Made by a program: the position numbers and the translations under genes | Assembly (NCBI GenBank): GCA_003135995.1 | Contig: PNBM01000153.1 | Location: 1-5,021 of the forward strand | Reading direction: 5' to 3' | Source of the DNA: Ignavibacteriota bacterium | GTDB taxonomy: Bacteria > Bacteroidota > Ignavibacteria > Tepidaquicellales > Tepidaquicellaceae | Length of the DNA: 5,021 bases | Shown here: piece by piece, positions 1-4,959 of the stretch | Layout: each line of letters begins with the position of its first letter | Numbering within the stretch: the first letter of the stretch is position 1 | Notes under the pieces: generated by a model | The model's database searches: none | The model's input: only the letters and a program-made list of their open reading frames with translations | What the model was told of the DNA's origin: nothing

Positions 1-423
1 TTTCCAGAACAGATCATCTCCGATCTCATGTCGCAACATGTGTAGAACCCAGGCTCCTTTCTGATAAGAGTTAGGATTCAACAATTTCATCAGATCTGTA
101 ATTGTCGTATCAACCACAGGCTTTGACGATCTTAAAGAAAACCCAATAACCCTGTCACGAGCCGACTTCATGGTTTCATCCGACTTTTCTTTTCCATAAG
201 TCTTCTCCTGGAAGACAGCAGTAAGATAAGTCGCAAATCCCTCGCTTAGCCAGATGTGATGCCAGTCATTCTCAGTGACGGAATTCCCAAACCACTGATG
301 TGCAATTTCATGAGGACACCAGCCATTTAGCCCTCTGTCAAAATATTTAATATATATCGAGCCAATCATAATTAAAGAAGGTTGAGAATTTACATAATTA
401 TCCGGGACTTCAACAAAATTTAA
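1..423 (-). CDS. M1 family metallopeptidase, catalytic half (runs off left edge; separated from its N-terminal half by an in-frame TAG)
   Basis: Translating the minus strand straight on from the TAG at 426-424 gives 141 uninterrupted codons to the window edge, and they are clearly a zinc aminopeptidase (gluzincin, M1) catalytic domain. Counting from the upstream start at 1161 with the TAG as codon 246, the HEIAHQWFGNS motif supplies zinc ligands H284 and H288 and catalytic E285. LSEGFATY supplies the third ligand, E307. NSYQKGAWVLHMLR supplies Y366, matching the catalytic tyrosine of M1 enzymes, about 82 residues after the first histidine. The usual GxMEN motif is absent: YVNSQPSLI occupies its place. 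The piece has no good start of its own. The first in-frame ATG, at 369-367, lies only about 28 codons before HEXXH and would lose the N-terminal beta domain. It is therefore best read as the second half of one gene with 424-1161. The protein should be exported. The family assignment is very secure; whether a working protein is made is not. Confidence 0.85.
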
Positions 424-426
424 CTA
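424..426 (-). other. In-frame amber stop inside the M1 peptidase gene
   Basis: The plus strand reads cta here, so the coding strand reads TAG. The frame on either side is the same and family-like: GKYKYN before it and LNFVEVPDNY after it. No insertion or deletion is needed to join the halves. At this position M1 proteins tolerate varied residues such as Lys or Glu, and AAG, GAG or CAG would become TAG by one base change. A nonsense mutation, a sequencing error or a strain variant would all look like this. Confidence 0.85.
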
Positions 427-1161
427 GTTGTATTTATATTTACCGATAGATTGATTAAAATATTTAAAAGATTCCGAAATTTCAAAAATTATTTTGTTTT
501 GAACTGAAGTATCACCCGAATAAAAATAATAACTGAATTTAATTCCTTTTGTTTCAAGAGGTCTAACGGTATATAAATTTTTTTTAGTAATTATTAACGG
601 CAGGTTACGTAAAAATATATCATCTGCGAATCTGAATCCCTGTTGTTTATTTAGAAAATTATCCTGAGAATATATTGCAGGCGAAAACACAAAATATTCA
701 TTTGCAGTTTCAAAATTTAGTTTCCATCCTGATATATTATCCGTGATAAAAGGATACCATTGAAAAAATATCATAGATGTATCAATTTTTGAATCTAAAG
801 GAATATCATACACAAATTCAATATTCGAATAAGTATAATCTCTAAAATTATCGGACATTTTAATTTTAATTGTATCATTATCGCTATAAAGATATTCGAG
901 CGGGATTTCAGTATTATTCTGAATTGCCTTAATTATTTTTAATTTAATTTTGTACTTAATCAGAAAATTATAATATTTATCATCTGAACCATTATTAATC
1001 AATAATTTCGCATCAACGGAAATTGTATTTATTTCACTTTTGTATTTAGCGTTAATATTATAATTTACTATTTTGAATTGTGGATTTTCCCGGCATTGAA
1101 TGATATTTAAATTTAAAAAAATATAAGTAAAAAGAAAACTGTACAAAATTATTTTTTTCAT
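424..1161 (-). CDS. M1 family metallopeptidase, N-terminal beta domain with signal peptide (ends at premature TAG)
   Basis: This 245-residue frame is the N-terminal half of the M1 peptidase whose catalytic half follows in the same frame. It opens with a signal peptide: MKK, then a hydrophobic stretch to about residue 22, then C23 (NIIQC, a poor lipobox, so either secretion or lipoprotein anchoring is possible). Residues 30-230 are a divergent beta-rich region with QWYPF (W135, Y136, P137), like the WYP stretch seen before the catalytic domain in M1 enzymes. The end, GKYKYN, matches the GPYPY-type element that normally leads directly into the catalytic domain, and LNFVEVP follows the stop as expected. 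I chose the ATG at 1161-1159 because the signal peptide starts there. A TTG at 1200 would add 13 residues in front of it. No Shine-Dalgarno is visible, and the gap to the hydrolase upstream is 45 nt. GC content is very low: about 24% over 421-660 by hand count. Calling it an M1 N-domain rests mainly on continuity with the next piece. Confidence 0.8.
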   Translation of the reverse strand: MKKIILYSFLFTYIFLNLNIIQCRENPQFKIVNYNINAKYKSEINTISVDAKLLINNGSDDKYYNFLIKYKIKLKIIKAIQNNTEIPLEYLYSDNDTIKIKMSDNFRDYTYSNIEFVYDIPLDSKIDTSMIFFQWYPFITDNISGWKLNFETANEYFVFSPAIYSQDNFLNKQQGFRFADDIFLRNLPLIITKKNLYTVRPLETKGIKFSYYFYSGDTSVQNKIIFEISESFKYFNQSIGKYKYN

Positions 1162-1206
1162 GTTTAAAATAATATTTAAATTTGAAAAAATTTTATTCAA
1201 ATCTAT

Positions 1207-1962
1207 CTATTTCTCTTCAAAAAACATTTTTATTTGTTTCCAGTATTTTTGGACAGTTTTATTTGTGCTCAAATGTCCGCCGCGATTTAAAGATTTGAGT
1301 TTTACTCCGGTTAATTTTGCGAAAAGGTTTACTGATTTCCAGGGAACGTAAGGGTCATCTTTCGCATGGAACATCATAATCTTTGAAGCGCAAAATTCTT
1401 TATAATGATACACAGGATTATAAAATTTTCCGCTGTAAAGTTTTTTCCAGTTTTTATCGGAAAGACGATATGCTTGTCCGAATGATTCGCGTATATAAGC
1501 GGTGTAACTTTTATTTGATGTTTCCGTTTTTTCGGAATTGCGTAGAATAGACCAGTCAACAACGGGGCAATTCGCAATCACTTTTTTTACGCGCGAATCG
1601 AGCGAAGACAATATGGATGCCGCTCCACCAAAACTTCCACCTATGACATAGATCTCATCGGGTTTAAACAAGAATTTTTCTCCAAATGTATTTTCTCTTA
1701 ACCCTTTTGGAAGTTCATCTATGATGTCGATAATATCTTCGTGCGGGGATTTATCAAGAAACTCTCCATCACTTTCCCATGCACCTCTGTATCTGGGAAA
1801 AATAACCCAATAACCTTTTTTGGATAAAAATTTCATTAACAATTGTTTTGAAGGAATCGAAGGCATTCCGTCACAAATAATAATTACTTTTTGTTTTTTA
1901 AGTTTACGCGACGGAGGTAAAAATTCCGCGACAATATCTTTTTTAAATCTTGTTCTGTACAT
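1207..1962 (-). CDS. Alpha/beta hydrolase, S9 (prolyl oligopeptidase)-like
   Basis: This 251-residue protein has the marks of a serine alpha/beta hydrolase. The nucleophile elbow is GGSFGGA with S110, the acid is in HAKDDPYVPW (D203 most likely, D202 possible), and the base is H230 in RGGHLST. All three fall in the usual order and spacing. The early strand KKQKVIIICDGMPSIPS (about 22-38) and the PRYRGAWESDGEF stretch (56-68), equivalent to the YRG.G.S.G region of S9-type enzymes, support an acyl-peptidase or esterase-like fold without the beta-propeller. There is no signal peptide, so it is probably cytoplasmic. The ATG at 1962-1960 is the only good start, because an in-frame TAA lies just upstream; no Shine-Dalgarno is seen. 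It ends in TAG and is followed after 45 nt by the M1 peptidase on the same strand, so the two may be co-transcribed. Substrate is unknown; carboxylesterase and peptidase are equally open. Confidence 0.85.
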   Translation of the reverse strand: MYRTRFKKDIVAEFLPPSRKLKKQKVIIICDGMPSIPSKQLLMKFLSKKGYWVIFPRYRGAWESDGEFLDKSPHEDIIDIIDELPKGLRENTFGEKFLFKPDEIYVIGGSFGGAASILSSLDSRVKKVIANCPVVDWSILRNSEKTETSNKSYTAYIRESFGQAYRLSDKNWKKLYSGKFYNPVYHYKEFCASKIMMFHAKDDPYVPWKSVNLFAKLTGVKLKSLNRGGHLSTNKTVQKYWKQIKMFFEEK

Positions 1963-1974
1963 AATTAATTAAAT

Positions 1975-1980
1975 ATTATA
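1975..1980 (-). promoter_or_regulatory. Possible -10 element before the hydrolase gene
   Basis: The minus strand reads TATAAT, ending 12 nt before the hydrolase ATG. No TTGACA-like -35 is found 16-18 nt upstream, where the strand reads GAACTT. If it is used, the mRNA would have a leader of only a few bases. The surrounding DNA is so AT-rich that a chance match is quite possible. Confidence 0.2.
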
Positions 1981-2003
1981 TAACTAAATTAAAAATTAAG
2001 TTC

Positions 2004-2026
2004 CCCCTCTCCTTCCAGGAGAGGGG
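2004..2026. repeat. GC-rich palindrome, dispersed-repeat type, possibly acting as a terminator
   Basis: In an otherwise AT-rich gap, CCCCTCTCCT pairs perfectly with AGGAGAGGGG across a 3-nt loop (TCC), a 10-bp stem that is strongly GC-rich. It continues on the plus strand into CAGGGGTGAGGTTTT (2027-2041). This sequence style recurs as a dispersed intergenic repeat in many bacterial genomes, from memory. It lies between the stop of the AlkZ-like gene and the start of the hydrolase. It could end transcription coming from the right, but the bases after the stem on that strand (AACTTAATTTTTAATTT) are only loosely T-rich. Copy number in this genome cannot be seen from one window. Confidence 0.65.
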
Positions 2027-2061
2027 CAGGGGTGAGGTTTTACTTTTAAAGATCACACTTA

Positions 2062-2085
2062 ATAATATTAAATTTTATTTTTAAA
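2062..2085. repeat. Left arm of a perfect 24-bp A/T-only inverted repeat
   Basis: The plus strand here begins ATAATATTAAATTTT and ends TTTTTAAA. Its reverse complement is identical over all 24 positions to 3555-3578. The match stops at both edges. It sits 29 bp beyond the stop of the AlkZ-like gene. With the right arm it brackets the AlkZ-like and YCII genes, with both arms pointing inward. Because it contains no G or C, low complexity may explain part of the match. Confidence 0.6.
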
Positions 2086-2114
2086 AGGAACTACCAAATA
2101 ATAAATAATAATTT

Positions 2115-3185
2115 TTACCAATTCATTTTCATTGATATTTCAAGATATCTTCCATAAAAAATCGCTGCTTTTCCAAATAATCGATTTTCTTTTTCGGAAA
2201 ATGGAAGAAAAGGTTCGGGTGTTATGACCACTTCTTTTTTCTTAAATGTTCGCTTCCATATTCCGACTATTTGACCATTTTTAACAATAGTCGGATTAAA
2301 AATTCCATTTTTCCCCGGACATATTTTTTGTGCGTGCATTTCTTCGAGAGTTCCGTACCTATCTTTATAACCAAGCAGGTATTCATCAAAACCGGGTAAA
2401 AGAAATATTCCGGATTTTTTATTAATAAATTTTGAATCAAGTGTTTTGAACCAATATGTTTGACCATGGATAGTCTCTTTATTTAGTTTCGATGAAACCG
2501 AATCGAAACCAATTTTTGCATCAGACAATTTCAAGCCCGACCACCAAACAAAATCCTGAATTGTTGCTGGGCCGCGGCTGAAAAAATATCTTTTTGATAA
2601 TTCCGCCAATGCATCATCACGATTTATTTTTTTTGTTTCCGGCAAAAACTCATCGAGTAAAACAAAAGTCTGTTGTCTGCCTTTCAGGGGACCGAAGCAA
2701 ATAAGACCGTCCAATGCAAATTTCCATATAATATGTATTCCACGCTGACCTGTTGTATATATTCCGGATTTATTTAAGACGCTAAAGATTTCGTTACGGG
2801 TTAAGTGATTTTTGTTTTGTAAAATCTTTATAATGATTTTTCTGCTTTTTTTAAATGTAGCTTCGTCGAGTTCAAGTTGTCGAAAGCGTCCGGCGCCTCC
2901 TTTGATAATTTTGGGTGCTAGTAATTCTAATATCCATCGAATATCATTTGCAGATGCAATATGTAATGTCCCTCTCATCAGCCAGGTGCGAACGATGTTC
3001 ATATTATTCATCGCATTTTCTATTTCTGATTCGGTTGTTCCGGGCAAACGTAAACCAATGGACCATTTTGCACCTGCGAAATCCTGTCCCTGTATTGCTC
3101 CAAGCCACGACAAAACCTCAGCCGGTGTTTTAAAATCAGTTTTAGATATTCGCTGGTTAAATATTCTTTGCTTATAAATATTCAT
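2115..3185 (-). CDS. AlkZ-like winged-helix DNA-binding protein (HTH_42 family), putative DNA glycosylase
   Basis: This 356-residue protein belongs to the winged-helix family that includes AlkZ and YcaQ, bacterial DNA glycosylases that unhook interstrand crosslinks and remove bulky alkylated bases. Family landmarks appear in order. LGAIQGQDFAGAKW carries Q32-x-Q34, the AlkZ-type QxQ site (YcaQ has QxD). TWLMRGTLHIAS (67-78) is followed by a winged-helix region with LTRNEI (128-133) and TTGQRG (144-149). RYFFSRGPATIQDFVWWSG (199-217) comes next, then LLPGFDEYLLGYKDR (262-276), one of the best-conserved blocks. GIWKRTFKKKEVVI lies near the C terminus. Length is normal for the family. The ATG at 3185-3183 follows the YCII gene by 14 nt, so the two are probably co-transcribed; no clear Shine-Dalgarno is seen. 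The fold is secure. Glycosylase activity is inferred, since most family members are uncharacterised. Confidence 0.87.
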   Translation of the reverse strand: MNIYKQRIFNQRISKTDFKTPAEVLSWLGAIQGQDFAGAKWSIGLRLPGTTESEIENAMNNMNIVRTWLMRGTLHIASANDIRWILELLAPKIIKGGAGRFRQLELDEATFKKSRKIIIKILQNKNHLTRNEIFSVLNKSGIYTTGQRGIHIIWKFALDGLICFGPLKGRQQTFVLLDEFLPETKKINRDDALAELSKRYFFSRGPATIQDFVWWSGLKLSDAKIGFDSVSSKLNKETIHGQTYWFKTLDSKFINKKSGIFLLPGFDEYLLGYKDRYGTLEEMHAQKICPGKNGIFNPTIVKNGQIVGIWKRTFKKKEVVITPEPFLPFSEKENRLFGKAAIFYGRYLEISMKMNW

Positions 3186-3199
3186 AATCTGCTTTAAAA

Positions 3200-3535
3200 T
3201 TACGGTAATTTATCACCAGGAAAACTTCTGCAAGTGTGAATTTCATAAGTAAAAATTCCTTGTTTAACGCCCTCGTCTTCATCCATAATTTTTTTTGTTT
3301 CTTCAATGTCAGTACTGAAAATCCCAATACCTGAACAGTCTGAACCATCATTAATGGGACAGACTATAGACAATTTACCTTCTTCCCGCAAAACGAAATT
3401 CCTTCTGCCGTGTTCCCATATTATTTTATCTGCACCTTCCATAGATTTATTTTTTCCTGCTCTTAAAATGACAAGTGTGTAATTCTTTGTTTTAGAAATC
3501 CTTTCGAGCATCATTTCATTTGTGATTTCTGTCAT
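3200..3535 (-). CDS. YCII-domain (YciI-like) protein
   Basis: This 111-residue cytoplasmic protein has the look of the YCII family, small dimeric alpha-beta barrel proteins of mostly unknown function that are sometimes fused to sigma factors or enzymes. Visible landmarks are YTLVILRAG (19-27, first strand), GADKIIWEHGRRNFVLREEGKL (34-55) with conserved H42, CPINDGSDCSGIGIF (59-73), and MDEDEGVKQGIFTYEIH (84-100) followed by the CRSFPGD tail. The tail with H100 and C102 is typical of one orthologous group. The start at ATG 3535 is backed by a good Shine-Dalgarno, GGAG, 7 nt upstream, one of only two clear ones here. It is probably the first gene of a pair with the AlkZ-like protein. No catalytic role should be assigned; a ligand-binding or lyase-like role is possible. 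Confidence 0.85.
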   Translation of the reverse strand: MTEITNEMMLERISKTKNYTLVILRAGKNKSMEGADKIIWEHGRRNFVLREEGKLSIVCPINDGSDCSGIGIFSTDIEETKKIMDEDEGVKQGIFTYEIHTCRSFPGDKLP

Positions 3536-3542
3536 AACAATT

Positions 3543-3546
3543 CTCC
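3543..3546 (-). promoter_or_regulatory. Shine-Dalgarno of the YCII gene
   Basis: The coding strand reads CGGAGAATTGTTATG. GGAG with a 7-nt spacer fixes the ATG at 3535 as the start. It is worth noting because most genes in this window have no recognisable ribosome binding site. Confidence 0.7.
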
Positions 3547-3554
3547 GAAATTTA

Positions 3555-3578
3555 TTTAAAAATAAAATTTAATATTAT
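3555..3578. repeat. Right arm of a perfect 24-bp A/T-only inverted repeat
   Basis: The plus strand begins TTTAAAAATAAAATTT and is identical to the reverse complement of 2062-2085. It lies 19 bp upstream of the YCII start codon, inside the likely leader or promoter of that gene, and it overlaps the possible -10 element at 3574-3579. Bases just outside the two arms do not match and show no obvious target-site duplication. Confidence 0.6.
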
Positions 3579-3579
3579 A
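3574..3579 (-). promoter_or_regulatory. Possible -10 element before the YCII gene
   Basis: The minus strand reads CCTTATAATATT, giving TATAAT 38 nt before the YCII ATG, in the 71-nt gap after the CcdA-like gene. No matching -35 hexamer is visible at the usual distance. The gap and the Shine-Dalgarno make a separate transcript for YCII plus AlkZ-like plausible, but this hexamer could be chance in AT-rich DNA. Confidence 0.25.
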
Positions 3580-3606
3580 AGGAAAGATAAATATATTCGA
3601 TAGAAA

Positions 3607-4308
3607 TTAATATATATTATAAATCATATACACTCCGCTGAGAATTACCAGAACGCCGCAGATTCGTTTGATGTACAATGCAGATTTTGATTTCTCAGTC
3701 CAGTTAAGATACTGCTGTACTTTCTTGGTGAGCGTTCCTGCAGCTACTATTACCAAAATATGTCCGATTCCAAATGCAAGAAGTAATATAACTGAGTACA
3801 CAATGTTTGTTTTTGCAACCTGAAAAACAATTCCGAGTACAGGTGCCATGTATGCAAAAGTGCAAGGACCAAGCCCAATGCCGAACAATAAACCGAGTAT
3901 TAATGCTGCGGGAATTCCTTTGTGTTTAGTTGTTTTAACATTTGCACCATCCCAGGGAAGTTTTATAATATCCAGCAGGTAAAGACCAACAACAAAAAAA
4001 ACAGTAGCTACAATATAATTCCCGACTGCACCTACATCTCCCATTAATCTTCCGGCAATTGCAGTGATTAAACCGATTAAAGCAATTGTGATTAATATAC
4101 CGGTTCCGAATGTGAGCGAAATTATAAATGTTCTTTTTAAAGAAATCTCTCCCTGAGTGCTTATGAATCCGATTACTAACGGAATGCTCGAAAGGTGACA
4201 CGGGCTGAGCAGTACACTGACGATGCCCCATCCAAAAGATGCTAAGACGGCAGTATATGGGTTGCCCGTTAACATCGAACTCAGAAAATTGAATATAGAA
4301 TCAATCAT
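3607..4308 (-). CDS. CcdA/DsbD-type transmembrane thiol-disulfide transporter
   Basis: This 233-residue membrane protein of about six helices has the pseudo-symmetric CcdA pattern. Each half carries one conserved cysteine next to a proline: LLSPCHLSSIP (C37) and GIGLGPCTFAYMAP (C149). In this family the two cysteines form a disulfide that is reduced by cytoplasmic thioredoxin and then passes electrons to a thioredoxin-like acceptor outside the membrane. Length fits CcdA (about 190-240). The start, ATG 4308, lies 1 nt after the stop of the thioredoxin-like lipoprotein gene, so translation is almost certainly coupled and that lipoprotein is the natural acceptor. The cytoplasmic donor could be the small CSRC protein two genes upstream. 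The target might be cytochrome c maturation, oxidative repair or metal/arsenic handling. A permease role like ArsG is an alternative, but the motif around C37 is SPCHL, not the SPCPL I associate with ArsG. Confidence 0.88.
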   Translation of the reverse strand: MIDSIFNFLSSMLTGNPYTAVLASFGWGIVSVLLSPCHLSSIPLVIGFISTQGEISLKRTFIISLTFGTGILITIALIGLITAIAGRLMGDVGAVGNYIVATVFFVVGLYLLDIIKLPWDGANVKTTKHKGIPAALILGLLFGIGLGPCTFAYMAPVLGIVFQVAKTNIVYSVILLLAFGIGHILVIVAAGTLTKKVQQYLNWTEKSKSALYIKRICGVLVILSGVYMIYNIY

Positions 4309-4309
4309 T

Positions 4310-4711
4310 TTATTGTGATATGTTCACACCCTGTGTTTGCAGAAATTTATCTATTTCCTCTTCCGGGAAAAATCCCTCGTGTCTCATTAATTCTTTGCCG
4401 CTTGCATCAAGAAATACCTGAGTTGGTATTAAATCAATTCCATATTTTTTTGCAGGCGCATCATCTTTCCAGACATCGTGAAATGTGACTTTTACTTGTC
4501 CGCTGTATTTTTTTTCGATAGAAGCCATAACAGGCTGCATCTTTTTGCAAGGAATACAATTAACCGAACCAAGTTCAACAAATTCGATTTTATGTTTTGT
4601 GAATTTTAAAGAATCACTTCCTGTGTTTGATTGTGCTGTATTTTGTGTTCCGCTTTTTTTACAGGAAAATGAAGTTAAAAGTAAAATAAAAATTATAATT
4701 AAATTTTTCAT
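4310..4711 (-). CDS. Thioredoxin-fold lipoprotein
   Basis: This 133-residue protein begins with a lipoprotein signal: MKN, a hydrophobic core and the lipobox SFSC with C17 followed by KK. It should therefore be anchored on the outer side of the cytoplasmic membrane or moved to the outer membrane. A Ser/Thr/Asn-rich linker (about 19-35) leads to a thioredoxin domain. FVELGSVNCIPCKKMQP carries the CIPC redox site (C52, C55), and GIDLIPTQVFLDASGKEL carries the cis-proline P96 and the strand after it. The C-terminal GFFPEEEIDKFL helix is usual for the fold. The start overlaps the stop of the upstream gene as ATGA, and AGAGGA 9 nt before the ATG, inside that gene, gives a good Shine-Dalgarno. The CcdA-like gene follows 1 nt later. 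It is probably the extracytoplasmic acceptor of electrons from that protein. Its final substrate is unknown. Confidence 0.88.
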   Translation of the reverse strand: MKNLIIIFILLLTSFSCKKSGTQNTAQSNTGSDSLKFTKHKIEFVELGSVNCIPCKKMQPVMASIEKKYSGQVKVTFHDVWKDDAPAKKYGIDLIPTQVFLDASGKELMRHEGFFPEEEIDKFLQTQGVNISQ

Positions 4712-4953
4712 TGATTTATTTCCTCTTTAATCCAGTTTAATATTTGTTCGTTCTTAGGAATTATTCCGCTAGATTTTAATTTCTCGTTGATTACAAGACC
4801 CGGAGTGGAAAGTATCCCATATTTTATCATTTCCTGAATATCTGTCACTTTTTCCACTTCTGCCGGAATATCGTTCTTTGCTATAATTTCTTTTACCGTG
4901 CTTTCAAGATTTCTGCATCTTGAACAACCTACACCTAAAATTTTTATATTCAT
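4708..4953 (-). CDS. Small redox-active disulfide protein 2 (thioredoxin-fold, MTH895/TIGR00412 type)
   Basis: This 81-residue protein is a minimal thioredoxin fold. MNIKILGVGCSRCRNLES gives the first strand and the redox motif CSRC (C10, C13). YGILSTPGLVINEKL gives the cis-proline P51 and the following strand. IIPKNEQILNWIKE is the closing helix. Size and motifs match the redox-active disulfide protein 2 family, often found next to permeases, ArsR regulators or CcdA-like proteins. There is no signal peptide, so it acts in the cytoplasm, probably as electron donor to the CcdA-like protein or as a metal-binding thiol protein. The gene ends TGA overlapping the next ATG by 4 nt (ATGA). The start at 4953 has no Shine-Dalgarno; translation may be coupled to the gene upstream, whose likely stop lies 6 nt before. 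arsE-like proteins share this type of fold, but no arsenic link is shown. Confidence 0.87.
   Translation of the reverse strand: MNIKILGVGCSRCRNLESTVKEIIAKNDIPAEVEKVTDIQEMIKYGILSTPGLVINEKLKSSGIIPKNEQILNWIKEEINQ
4721..4726 (-). promoter_or_regulatory. Shine-Dalgarno of the thioredoxin-like lipoprotein gene
   Basis: The coding strand reads AGAGGAAATAAATCAATG. The AGAGGA lies inside the last codons of the upstream redox protein gene, 9 nt before the start, and supports both the chosen ATG and translation of the two genes in tandem. Confidence 0.6.
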
Positions 4954-4959
4954 TAATTT

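Noticed and set aside
424..426. TAG as pyrrolysine or a reassigned sense codon
   Set aside because: Nothing links M1 peptidases to pyrrolysine. The hydrolase uses TAG as its true stop just upstream, and no suppressor tRNA is visible. A simple nonsense change or error is the cheaper explanation.
1180..1202. Short stem-loop (ATTTGAA / TTCAAAT, 9-nt loop) between hydrolase and M1 gene
   Set aside because: The stem is 7 bp and nearly all A/T, overlaps no clear T-run, and such pairings are common in DNA this AT-rich.
1374..1577. Other short overlapping frames (1160-1351 plus; 1374-1577, 2267-2467 and 3935-4231 minus; 4485-4730 plus)
   Set aside because: Each lies within or across a gene with strong family evidence in another frame, and none shows a motif of its own.
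2812..3177. Open frames on the plus strand of 121 and 72 residues
   Set aside because: They are antisense to the N-terminal half of the AlkZ-like gene, which has clear family motifs. Their translations show no recognisable domain and no ribosome binding site.
3607..4953. Firm naming of the redox genes as arsE, arsF, arsG
   Set aside because: The layout is similar, but the middle protein has CIPC in a standard thioredoxin context and the membrane protein has SPCHL, which do not match the ArsF and ArsG motifs I remember. No arsenic gene is seen nearby.
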